This document shows, piece by piece, positions 26,456 to 34,218 of a stretch of 41,350 nucleotides of DNA. How positions within the stretch are numbered: position 1 is the stretch's first letter; each line of letters begins with the position of its first letter. The translations under genes were made by a program, and so were the position numbers. The notes under the pieces were generated by a model. That model saw only the letters and a program-made list of their open reading frames with translations, was not told the DNA's origin and did not search any database. This stretch comes from Devosia sp. Root413D1 (lineage in GTDB: Bacteria; Pseudomonadota; Alphaproteobacteria; Rhizobiales; Devosiaceae): the NCBI RefSeq assembly GCF_001425235.1, contig NZ_LMEA01000010.1:512438-553787 (forward strand), given 5' to 3'.

Positions 26456-27292
26456 CTACTTCAGGCCGCTGGTCTTGATGGAGTCCATGATCTGCTTCTG
26501 GAAGATCACGAACAGCACCAGCATCGGCACCGCGACGATGGTCGAGGCGGCCATGGTGTAGTTCCAGCTGGCGGCGTACTGGCTCTTGAAGTTGGCGATG
26601 GCCACCTGCACGACCCACAGGTTCTGGTCAGAGGCGACGGTGAGCGGCCAGAGGAACGAGTTCCAGTTGGCGAGGAAGAACAGGATCGCCAGCGCCGCGA
26701 TGATCGGCCGGCTCAACGGCAGGATCACGCTGGTGTAGATGCGCCAGTAGCCGGCGCCGTCGATCACCGCGGCTTCTTCCAGCTCCTTGGGCAGCGACAG
26801 GTAGTATTGGCGGAGCAGGAAAATGCCGAAGGCGTTGAAGATCGCCGGGACGATCAGCCCGGCATAGGAGTTCAGCATGCCCATCGAGCGCACCAGGATG
26901 AACAGTGGCACGATGATCACCGGCAGCGACACGAGGAAAGTCGAGAACATGGCGAGGAACACTGCCTCGCGACCCGGGAACTTCAGCCGCGCCAAGGCGT
27001 AACCGGCCATGGTGTGGAAGAACAAAGCCACCACCGTCACCACGGCGGAGATGATGAAGGTGTTGATCAGGTAGCGCCAGAACGGCACCTCGGTCAGCAC
27101 GTAGATGAAGTTGTCGAGCACGGGTTTCGATGGAATCAGGTTCGACTTGAACACCTCGGTCGGGCCCTTGAAGGCGATCGACAGCATGTAGAGCAGCGGG
27201 AAGATCGCCATCACGGCGAGCACTATTGTCACCAGCATCCAGACCAGTCGGACGACATTGGCCTGCGAACGGGAAAGGGTTGCGCTACTCAT
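26456..27292 (-). CDS. CUT1-family sugar ABC importer permease (MalG-like), importer B
   Basis: Inner-membrane subunit of 278 aa with six helices; the first is at about residues 13-35. The EAA loop is EEAAVIDGAGYWRIY with ILPLSRP. Its start overlaps the end of the MalF-like gene by eight bases, so the two are coupled. The C-terminus (KTSGLK) is duplicated just downstream as a short vestige. No ATPase gene is present in this operon. Confidence 0.88.
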   Translation of the reverse strand: MSSATLSRSQANVVRLVWMLVTIVLAVMAIFPLLYMLSIAFKGPTEVFKSNLIPSKPVLDNFIYVLTEVPFWRYLINTFIISAVVTVVALFFHTMAGYALARLKFPGREAVFLAMFSTFLVSLPVIIVPLFILVRSMGMLNSYAGLIVPAIFNAFGIFLLRQYYLSLPKELEEAAVIDGAGYWRIYTSVILPLSRPIIAALAILFFLANWNSFLWPLTVASDQNLWVVQVAIANFKSQYAASWNYTMAASTIVAVPMLVLFVIFQKQIMDSIKTSGLK

Positions 27293-28223
27293 AATCGAAC
27301 CGTCCGCCGCGGGTGAGGAAGAAGAAGAACACCGTGACCACCATCAGCAGCACCACGAGGAGCGTCGCCAGCGCCGCGGCATAGCCGAAGGCGGAGTACT
27401 GGAAAGCCTGCTGGTAGATGTAGCTGATCAGCAGCGCCGTCGAATTGGCCGGTCCGCCCTTGGTCATCACGTAGATCAGGTCGAAGGCCTGCGCGCCGGT
27501 GATGGCGGCGACGGCCGAGACCAGCAGTACGAAGAAGCTGGTGGGGCGCAGCAAGGGCAGGGTGATGAACCAGAAGCTCTGCGTGGCGCTCGCGCCATCG
27601 ATGCGCGCCGCCTCGTAATACTCCTTGGGGATGTCCTGCAGGCCGCCCAAAAAGATCAGCATGTAAAAGCCCATCAGGAACCACACCGCGGCGAGCGTCA
27701 CGGTGAACAGCGCCAGGTTCGGGTCGCCGAGGAAAGAGATGCCGCCGAGCCCGATCGAGGCGGCGAAGCGGGTGAGGACGCCGAGCTTGTCGACCACCAT
27801 CAGCTGCCAGACCAAAGCCACGACGACGAGGCTGACCATCTGCGGCGCAAAGAACATCGAGCGCATCACGGTGTTGAACTTGCTGGTGCGCTGCACCAGC
27901 AGCGCCAGGCCCAGCCCGCTGACATAGAGCAGGGGCACCAGCATCAGGGTGAACTGCCCGGTGACGCGCAGCGACGACCAGAACAGCGGGTCACCCCACA
28001 TCTTCAAGTAGTTGGCGAGCCCGACGAACTTGAAGCCGCCGAAGCCGTCGACCTCGAACACCGAGATGCCGAGCGCCAGGAGCATCGGCAGACCGATGAA
28101 CAGCATCAGGCCGATGGCGTCGGGCGCGACGAACAGCACGCCGGCAATGGCCTCGCGCTGCCTCGTGGTGAGCCGGATGGCAGCGGGCTTGTCGCCCGCC
28201 GCCGTAGTTGTGATCTCAGTCAC
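27285..28223 (-). CDS. CUT1-family sugar ABC importer permease (MalF-like), importer B
   Basis: Inner-membrane subunit of 312 aa. A cytoplasmic tail (TTRQREAIAG) leads into the first helix at about residues 27-52. The EAA loop is YEAARIDGASATQSF with ITLPLLRP. The start is GTG at 28223 with GGAG eight bases upstream. It is separated from the binding-protein gene by a repeat-filled gap of 173 bp. Confidence 0.87.
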   Translation of the reverse strand: MTEITTTAAGDKPAAIRLTTRQREAIAGVLFVAPDAIGLMLFIGLPMLLALGISVFEVDGFGGFKFVGLANYLKMWGDPLFWSSLRVTGQFTLMLVPLLYVSGLGLALLVQRTSKFNTVMRSMFFAPQMVSLVVVALVWQLMVVDKLGVLTRFAASIGLGGISFLGDPNLALFTVTLAAVWFLMGFYMLIFLGGLQDIPKEYYEAARIDGASATQSFWFITLPLLRPTSFFVLLVSAVAAITGAQAFDLIYVMTKGGPANSTALLISYIYQQAFQYSAFGYAAALATLLVVLLMVVTVFFFFLTRGGRFDYE

Positions 28224-28255
28224 TGGTCACTCCGAACACAGGATCATGTGGCCGT

Positions 28256-28374
28256 CGCCTCCCTCCCCCCGCGGCGCTACCGCGTCCGCTAGGAGGGGAG
28301 GGATTGAGGGAGGCGGTGGTTCAGTGATCACCGATGGACCCCCACCCCCCACCCCTCCCCTCAAGGGGGAGGGG
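28256..28374. repeat. Palindromic repeat between binding-protein and permease genes of importer B
   Basis: Two units. Unit one has outer arms CGCCTCCCTC (28256-28265) and GAGGGAGGCG (28306-28315). Unit two is a perfect 9-bp hairpin, CCCCTCCCC (28352-28360) with GGGGAGGGG (28366-28374). The base composition and the TCCCCTCAAGGGGG-type core place it in the same family as the repeats at 23942 and 37973, though the copy looks rearranged. It occupies the position where the other importer operons carry a simple hairpin. Confidence 0.65.
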
Positions 28375-28396
28375 AGCGAAGCCGTCGTGGCTTCCC

Positions 28397-29737
28397 TTAC
28401 AGGATCGGTGCGCCGCTATACGACGCGAGGAAGGCGTCGAGCTGCTGGCTGGCGGCGGTGGCCGTTGCCTGCGGGTCGGCGCCGCCGAGCTGGGTCTGCT
28501 GGATGGCGTCGGAGATGATCTTGTAGACCTCGGGCGGCACCCGCGGCTCGGCCCGGGTTCCCGGATGGATCTGGGTGCCGAAGATCCCCATATTGCCCTT
28601 GTTGAAGGCATCGCCACCGGCAGCCAGCGCCGAGTTGCGCGGCGGCATGTCGGATTTCGCCACAGTGCACCAATCGACCACGCGCTGCACCGAATCCGGC
28701 GCCATCGAAGCCAAAGCCCAGGCGATGAACTTCGCCGCGGCTTCCGGGTTCTTGCCCTTGGAATTGGCGACGAAGGCCCAGCCGCCACCGACGGTGACGT
28801 ACTTGCCGCCAGTCGGCACCGGCAGCTTGAAGATGCCGTAGGGGACGTCGGGGGCGTTGTTGTCCATCGCCGAGATGCCCCAGATGCCGACATTCTGCAT
28901 GGCGCAGTAGCCGGAGCCGAGGTTGGCGACGATATCGCCGCCGCCACCGCCGAGCATCTGACGCGGTGCGGCGCCGGAATTGACCGCATCCTGCCAGAGC
29001 TTCAGCGCCTGAACGGTTGCCGGCGAGTCGAAGGCGGACTTGCCTTCAGCCGACTGGAATTCGCCGCCGCCCTGCCACATGAAGGGGTACCAGGTGAAGT
29101 TCTGGTAGTAGCCCGGGTTGGTCTCGAACAGCACGCCATAGCGCTCGGCCGTGGTCAGCTTCTTGCCCACTTCGAGCAACTGGTCCCAGGTGGTGGGCAC
29201 ATCGTTCTCGTTGAGCCCGGCCTCCTCGAAGGCCTTGACCGAGTAGTAGAAGGCCATCGGCTCGACTTCCATCGGCACGCCGAAGATCTTGCCGTCGACC
29301 ATGCGGTTGGCGATGACGCTTTCGGGGAAATCGGCGCGGGCCGCTTCCTCGATCGCCGGGGTCAGGTCCTGCAGCACGCCGCCATTGTAGTAGCGCAGGA
29401 AATCGCCGGGCGAGATGATGAAGATATCCGGGCCCTGGCCCGACGCGAACGAGGTCGCGAGCTTGGTGCCGCCGATATATTCGGAGCCCACCACATATTC
29501 GAGCGCGACCTGCTCGGATTGGGTGGCGTTCCAATCGGCCACCATCTTCACGAACCAGTCGACCTGCGGCTTCACATCGCCGCCGGGGGCATAGAACTGC
29601 CAGAAGCTGAGCGTGTTGTCCTGAGCGAACGCCTTGCCGGCGAACGGCAGGGCAAGGCCGGCAGCGCCCAGTGCGGCGCCGCCCTTGAGGATGGACCGGC
29701 GGGACCATCCCGACGGCATGTTGGACGTAAGAGTCAT
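28397..29737 (-). CDS. Sugar ABC importer substrate-binding protein with Tat signal, importer B
   Basis: Periplasmic receptor of 446 aa in the SBP_bac_1 family. The N-terminus carries a twin-arginine motif SRRSILK (residues 12-18) and a mild hydrophobic stretch ending GKAFAQD, so export is probably by Tat, in folded form. The mature part begins LSFWQFYAPGG, and its C-terminal half has the family's long helices (EAAAKFIAWAL). ATG 29737 follows GGGAGGAG. Two downstream GH172 enzymes suggest a furanoside oligosaccharide as ligand (inference). Confidence 0.87.
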   Translation of the reverse strand: MTLTSNMPSGWSRRSILKGGAALGAAGLALPFAGKAFAQDNTLSFWQFYAPGGDVKPQVDWFVKMVADWNATQSEQVALEYVVGSEYIGGTKLATSFASGQGPDIFIISPGDFLRYYNGGVLQDLTPAIEEAARADFPESVIANRMVDGKIFGVPMEVEPMAFYYSVKAFEEAGLNENDVPTTWDQLLEVGKKLTTAERYGVLFETNPGYYQNFTWYPFMWQGGGEFQSAEGKSAFDSPATVQALKLWQDAVNSGAAPRQMLGGGGGDIVANLGSGYCAMQNVGIWGISAMDNNAPDVPYGIFKLPVPTGGKYVTVGGGWAFVANSKGKNPEAAAKFIAWALASMAPDSVQRVVDWCTVAKSDMPPRNSALAAGGDAFNKGNMGIFGTQIHPGTRAEPRVPPEVYKIISDAIQQTQLGGADPQATATAASQQLDAFLASYSGAPIL

Positions 29738-29823
29738 CTCACTCCTCCCTGGAGCTTTGGTGTTGTCGTCCGGGACGCGGCCACCTCCCCCGAAACGGCC
29801 GCGCTTGGTTATTCTTCGTCCGG

Positions 29824-30828
29824 CTAGGCCGACTCGAAGATGCGCAGCGCACAGGGGATGACCTCGGTGCGCGGCGGGCCGTCGAACTTGCCGTTGAGGC
29901 GGTCGAGCAGCATTTCAACGGCGCGCCGAGCCAGCGCACCTGGATTCTCGCCGGCTCGGGTGAGGTTGGGCCTCACATACTCGAGCTGCGGCAAGTCGCC
30001 GAAAATGGCGACGGCAATATCGTCGGGGACGCGGACGCCCTGATCGTGGAACTCGGCCAGCGCACCCATCGCCATCAGGTAGTTGCCGATGAACACGGCG
30101 CTCGGCTTGTCCTCGCCGCTCAGTTGCGCGATCCACTGCGCCGCCTCGCGACCGGAGGGCGGCAGGTAGGTGCCGGTGTAGCGCTGGGCCTTCTTGACCT
30201 TGACCTTGTGGTCCCTGAGGGCCTGTTCGAAACCATCGGCGCGGGCCATGGCGGACTCGAAATTCTCAGGCCCGGTGATCTGCACCACAGTCTTGTGCCC
30301 GCGTTCGGCGAAGTGCTTGCCGACCATGTAACCGCCGCCGTAATCGTCGACTTTGACGCTGTCGACGGCGTGGCTGGCGAGCTGGCCGATGAACACCGTC
30401 GGGGTGTCGAGCTTCAAGAGCTCCTCGTTGATGCCGTGCAGGGCGAAATCGCCGACCAGCAGGCCATCGACGCGCTTCTTGTTGAGCTGGCGCAGGTAAT
30501 CGCGGCCATGCGTCTGCCAGTTTCCGCCCGGCACGTCGGTATTGTAGATCAGCGCGTCGAGCCCGGCCTCCTCGAGCGCCGCCTGCGCCGCCTTCACCAT
30601 CTCGGTGTAGAACGGGTTGCCGATATCGGGGATCAGCATGGCGATCAGGTTGGTGCGCCCCGTCCGCAAACTCTTGGCCTGCGGATTGGGCGAATAGCCG
30701 AGCTCATCGATCGCCGCCTGCACCTTTTCGCGCAGCGGCTTCGACACCCGATTGGCGTGGTTGATCACATGCGAGACCGTGGTCCGCGACACGCCTGCCC
30801 GTTCGGCAACCTTTGAGATCGTGCTCAT
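29824..30828 (-). CDS. LacI-family transcriptional regulator of importers B and C
   Basis: A 334-residue repressor: helix-turn-helix STISKVAERAGVSRTTVSHV, hinge VQAAIDELGYSPN, then an effector domain (LIAMLIPDIGNPFYTEM, KRVDGLLVGD, a GHKTVVQITGP segment, AVAIFGDLPQLEY). The ATG at 30828 is used; the open frame extends 47 codons further but only through the operator-bearing spacer. It sits between operons B (same strand, downstream of it) and C (divergent), with large palindromes in the spacer at 30863-30900, so it probably controls both and itself. Effector probably a sugar released by the GH172/GH116 enzymes. Confidence 0.88.
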   Translation of the reverse strand: MSTISKVAERAGVSRTTVSHVINHANRVSKPLREKVQAAIDELGYSPNPQAKSLRTGRTNLIAMLIPDIGNPFYTEMVKAAQAALEEAGLDALIYNTDVPGGNWQTHGRDYLRQLNKKRVDGLLVGDFALHGINEELLKLDTPTVFIGQLASHAVDSVKVDDYGGGYMVGKHFAERGHKTVVQITGPENFESAMARADGFEQALRDHKVKVKKAQRYTGTYLPPSGREAAQWIAQLSGEDKPSAVFIGNYLMAMGALAEFHDQGVRVPDDIAVAIFGDLPQLEYVRPNLTRAGENPGALARRAVEMLLDRLNGKFDGPPRTEVIPCALRIFESA

Positions 30829-30862
30829 GGCGGCAACGGCTAGCACCAAACGAAAGACGCAT

Positions 30863-30900
30863 GCAAATGGATTTGTGAATGCATTTGCAAATCCATTCAC
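30863..30900. promoter_or_regulatory. Overlapping operator-like palindromes between lacI-type gene and operon C
   Basis: Bases 30875-30900 form a 26-bp palindrome with a single mismatched pair (arms GTGAATG.ATTTG and CAAAT.CATTCAC). A second, overlapping one spans 30863-30888 with three mismatched pairs. They share half-sites such as GCAAATGGATTTG, offset by 12 bp. AT-rich in a GC-rich spacer and 35-60 bases from the regulator's start codon, they are strong candidates for binding of the LacI-type protein. Confidence 0.65.
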
Positions 30901-31117
30901 AGCTGTTACGTTCGCTCTCGCCAGAAGACGGGGACAACCCCGCGATGGGAGAAATACCTGAACGATCACAATGGTTTAATCAGCGCACTCTGAAGTCGGA
31001 CGCCAGTTTTCGGCGGTTTTCCGGGTGCGGATGGCTTTTCAACAGCGGACGCGGTGAAAAACCCGCGATCCAGCGCCGGCGAAGCTTTGTCGAAACGCCG
31101 GACAGAGGAGGGACGAG

Positions 31118-32371
31118 ATGAAGAAATTACTGGCGGCTCTGCTGCTCACGGCCGGGCTGGTATCGCCTGCGCTGGCCCAGTCCGATGAAGCGGGCAAGCT
31201 GCGGCTGATGACCTTTGGCGGCGAAGCGCAGCTCAAATCGACGCAGGACGCGGTGACCCGCTTCAACGCCAAATACCCCAATGTCGAGGTCGAAATCGGC
31301 GTCGATGCAGTGGGTGGCGGCTGGGGCGATTTCGTGTCTCGCGTCTTGCAGCAATACAATGCCGGCGAGCAGTATGATGTCTACCACACGGCGGTGGAGA
31401 CGCTGCAGAGCTTTGCGGCGCGCGACCTGTTCATTCCGCTCGACGACTATATCGCGACCGGCGACTTCTCCGACTTCGACGCCAAGCTGTTCGACCTGAC
31501 CAAGTACAAGGGGAAGACCTACTTCATCCCCTCGACCTGGAACAACATCATGACGAACTACAACCGGGCGCTGTTCGCTGAGGCCGGTATCGAAGCGCCC
31601 AGCAAGACCTGGACGTGGGACGAGTTCGCCGCCATCGCCGAAAAGCTGACCAAGCGCGACGCCAACGGCAATGTCACCCAGTTCGGCTACGAGGTGCCGG
31701 CCTTCTTCTTCGGGCTGATGCCGTGGTTCCTCTCCAACGGCACCTCGCCGGTGACCGCGGATTGGTCGGCCTCCAACATGAAGGACCCCAAGGTCGCCGA
31801 GACGCTGCAGTTCCTCTACGACCTGATCCACGTCAAGAAGGTGTCGCCGGTGCCGGGGCAGGAGGGCGTCGAGAACCAGTTCTTCGCCGGCCAGATCGCC
31901 ATGATCTCGCGGGGTCACTGGATCGTGCAGAACGCCATCTCGTCAAAGCTCGACATGGATATCGCTGTGCAGCCGGGCAAGGTGAGCAACGACACCGTCA
32001 TCGGCTTCGGCGCCTATGGCATTTCGTCCAAGGCGCAGAACCCGGAACTGGCCAAGGCGCTGGTCACGGAACTCCTGAGCTACGAGACGCAGGTGGCTGA
32101 AGGCGATCTGGGCGGCGCCGTGCCGGGCCGCAAGTCGGCGGCCGAGACCGAGAATTTCCTGAAGTTCCCGCCGTCGGCGCCGCTCTACTACGAGACGCTG
32201 CCGACCACCCATGCGGTGCCGTCGCCCGCCAATTTCCAGGAAGTCGACCAGATTTTCATGCGGTATTTCAACGCCATCATGACCGACGAAATGACCATTC
32301 CTGATGCCGTCGCCAAGGCGGACCAGGAACTGACCCGCTCGTTCGAGCGCATCAAGCGCGTCACCCAGTAG
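31118..32371 (+). CDS. Sugar ABC importer substrate-binding protein, importer C
   Basis: Periplasmic receptor of 417 aa. The Sec signal peptide is residues 1-20 (MKKLLAALLL, SPALAQ). The mature protein has the SBP_bac_1 pattern: LMTFGGEAQL, TRFNAKYPNVEVEIG, GKTYFIPSTWN, and an AMISRGHWIV segment. GGAGG seven bases upstream fixes the start at 31118. It opens operon C (binding protein, two permeases, GH116, ATPase, GH183) and is divergent from the LacI-type gene. Confidence 0.89.
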   Translation: MKKLLAALLLTAGLVSPALAQSDEAGKLRLMTFGGEAQLKSTQDAVTRFNAKYPNVEVEIGVDAVGGGWGDFVSRVLQQYNAGEQYDVYHTAVETLQSFAARDLFIPLDDYIATGDFSDFDAKLFDLTKYKGKTYFIPSTWNNIMTNYNRALFAEAGIEAPSKTWTWDEFAAIAEKLTKRDANGNVTQFGYEVPAFFFGLMPWFLSNGTSPVTADWSASNMKDPKVAETLQFLYDLIHVKKVSPVPGQEGVENQFFAGQIAMISRGHWIVQNAISSKLDMDIAVQPGKVSNDTVIGFGAYGISSKAQNPELAKALVTELLSYETQVAEGDLGGAVPGRKSAAETENFLKFPPSAPLYYETLPTTHAVPSPANFQEVDQIFMRYFNAIMTDEMTIPDAVAKADQELTRSFERIKRVTQ

Positions 32372-32384
32372 TCCTCCCCCGGAC

Positions 32385-32418
32385 TGCCCGCGCCGAACCC
32401 TCGGGTCCGGCGCGGGCA
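32385..32418 (+). other. Strong hairpin between binding protein and permeases of importer C
   Basis: Arms of 16 bases with one mismatch (TGCCCGCGCCG and following; CGGCGCGGGCA) close on a 2-base centre, so the real loop is somewhat larger. It begins 14 bases after the binding-protein stop. No T tract follows; it most likely stabilises the upstream mRNA or attenuates. Confidence 0.65.
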
Positions 32419-32454
32419 CTTTCACCTGAGCGCTCCAGTTTTCTCCGGCCCGAG

Positions 32455-33357
32455 ATGGTTATGGCGAAGCGACGACTATCCGATCTCCGCAAGGCGCAGA
32501 TGCAGGCGGGCTACATCTTCGTGTTGCCCTCGATCCTGCTCTACGCGGCGTTCGTGCTGGCGCCGGTGGCCATCACCATCATCCTCAGCTTCACCTATTA
32601 CGACATCAGCTTCGGGGCCGACTGGGTGGGGTTCGAGAATTATGTGCGCTTCCTCACCGAGCCGCGCTCGCTCGAGATCTTCTGGAACACGCTGCGCTTC
32701 GCTTTCCTCGCGGTGAGCTTCAACGTCGCGGTCGGGCTGATCCTGGCGCTGGCGCTGAACCGGGCGATGCCGAAATTCCTGCTCTACTTCTTCCGCCTCG
32801 CCTTCTTTTTGCCGGTGATCATCTCGGCGGCGTTCGTCGCGGTGGTGTGGAGCTATTTCTACAGCGTCGATTTCGGCGTCATAAACTACTATCTCGGCCA
32901 GATCGGCCTGCCGCAGGTGCCGTGGCTGTCATCGTCGAAATTCGCGATGACCTCGATCGTCATCATGGATGTGTGGAAGAACACCGGTTTCTTCATGATC
33001 ATCCTGATCGCGGCGCTGCAGGGCGTGCCGAGGCCAATCATGGATGCCGCCTCGATGGATGGCGCCTCCGCCTGGCGCCGCTTCGGCCGCATCACGCTGC
33101 CGTTCATCTCGCCGGTGCTGTTCTTCTGCATCGTCTTCGCCTCGATCGGCGCGCTGCAGGTGTTCGAGTCGATCATGATCCTGACCGGCGGCGGCCCCGG
33201 GGATTCCACCCGCTCGCTGTCGATCTACCTGGTCGACGAGGCGTTCGGCAGCTTCGAGCTCGGCTACGCCGCGGCGGTCAGCGTCATCATGATGATCCTC
33301 GTCCTCATCATCACCATCATCCAGATCATCGGCTCGCGCCGCTGGGTGCGGGAGTAG
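32455..33357 (+). CDS. CUT1-family sugar ABC importer permease (MalF-like), importer C
   Basis: Inner-membrane subunit of 300 aa, six helices, the first at about residues 19-41 after a basic tail (AKRRLSDLRKAQ). The EAA loop is MDAASMDGASAWRRF with ITLPFIS. ATG 32455 is used, with another in-frame ATG two codons on; neither has a clear ribosome-binding site, so the hairpin or coupling may matter for its translation. The next permease gene starts three bases after its stop. Confidence 0.87.
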   Translation: MVMAKRRLSDLRKAQMQAGYIFVLPSILLYAAFVLAPVAITIILSFTYYDISFGADWVGFENYVRFLTEPRSLEIFWNTLRFAFLAVSFNVAVGLILALALNRAMPKFLLYFFRLAFFLPVIISAAFVAVVWSYFYSVDFGVINYYLGQIGLPQVPWLSSSKFAMTSIVIMDVWKNTGFFMIILIAALQGVPRPIMDAASMDGASAWRRFGRITLPFISPVLFFCIVFASIGALQVFESIMILTGGGPGDSTRSLSIYLVDEAFGSFELGYAAAVSVIMMILVLIITIIQIIGSRRWVRE

Positions 33358-33360
33358 GCC

Positions 33361-34215
33361 ATGCAAACCAGATCCATGCAGACGCGCCAAGCCAAGAAGT
33401 GGGTCGATCGCGCCATCATCGCGGTGCTGCTGCTGATGGGCATCCTGATGCTGATGCCGTTCTTCTGGCTGTTCTCGATGTCGTTCCGGCCGGCGCCGGA
33501 AGCCTACAAGATGCCGCCGAGCTTCTTTCCGCCCAGCTTTGATCTGAGCAACTACCAGACGGTGCTCGAGTCCTCGGTGCCGTTCCTCAAGATCTACTGG
33601 AACAGCCTTTACGTTGCGGTGCTGGTGACCATCGGCCAGCTCATCACCTGCACGCTCGCCGCCTTCGCTTATGCGCGGCTGAGGTTCCCCGGTCGCGACA
33701 GCCTGTTCTTCGTCATGCTGATCGGGCTGATGTTCCCGGCGCAGGTGACGATCCTGCCGATCTATCTCGGCTACGCCAAGCTCGGGCTGCTCAACAACCC
33801 GCTCGGCCTCGTGCTGATGGGCCTGACCTCGAGCTTCGGGGTGTTCATGCTGCGCCAGTTCCTGCGCTCGCAACCCAAGGAGCTCGAGGAAGCGGCGCTG
33901 ATGGATGGCGCCGGCTACTTCAAGATCTTCTGGCGTATCTCGCTGCCGCAGCTGATGCCGGCGCTCGGCGCCCTCGCCATCATCACCTTCACCGGCGCCT
34001 GGAACTCCTATTTCCAGCCGCGGGCCCTGATCGAGTCGCAGGCGGCGATGACCCTGCCGATCGCGATGGACCTGCTCCGCGGCTACATGAGCCAGGGAAA
34101 CCTGTCGGTGGTCATGGCCGCGATGAGCATGGCCATCCTCCCCGTCGTCCTCCTCTTCCTCGTCGCCCAGAAGATGGTGATCGAGGGCGTCACGTTCTCA
34201 GGCATCCGGGCCTGA
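33361..34215 (+). CDS. CUT1-family sugar ABC importer permease (MalG-like), importer C
   Basis: Inner-membrane subunit of 284 aa with the usual six helices (first about residues 18-40). The EAA loop is EEAALMDGAGYFKIF with ISLPQLMP. ATG 33361 follows GGGAG that lies in the end of the previous gene. GH116 begins three bases after its stop, so transport and hydrolysis are tightly co-expressed. Confidence 0.88.
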   Translation: MQTRSMQTRQAKKWVDRAIIAVLLLMGILMLMPFFWLFSMSFRPAPEAYKMPPSFFPPSFDLSNYQTVLESSVPFLKIYWNSLYVAVLVTIGQLITCTLAAFAYARLRFPGRDSLFFVMLIGLMFPAQVTILPIYLGYAKLGLLNNPLGLVLMGLTSSFGVFMLRQFLRSQPKELEEAALMDGAGYFKIFWRISLPQLMPALGALAIITFTGAWNSYFQPRALIESQAAMTLPIAMDLLRGYMSQGNLSVVMAAMSMAILPVVLLFLVAQKMVIEGVTFSGIRA

Positions 34216-34218
34216 CCC

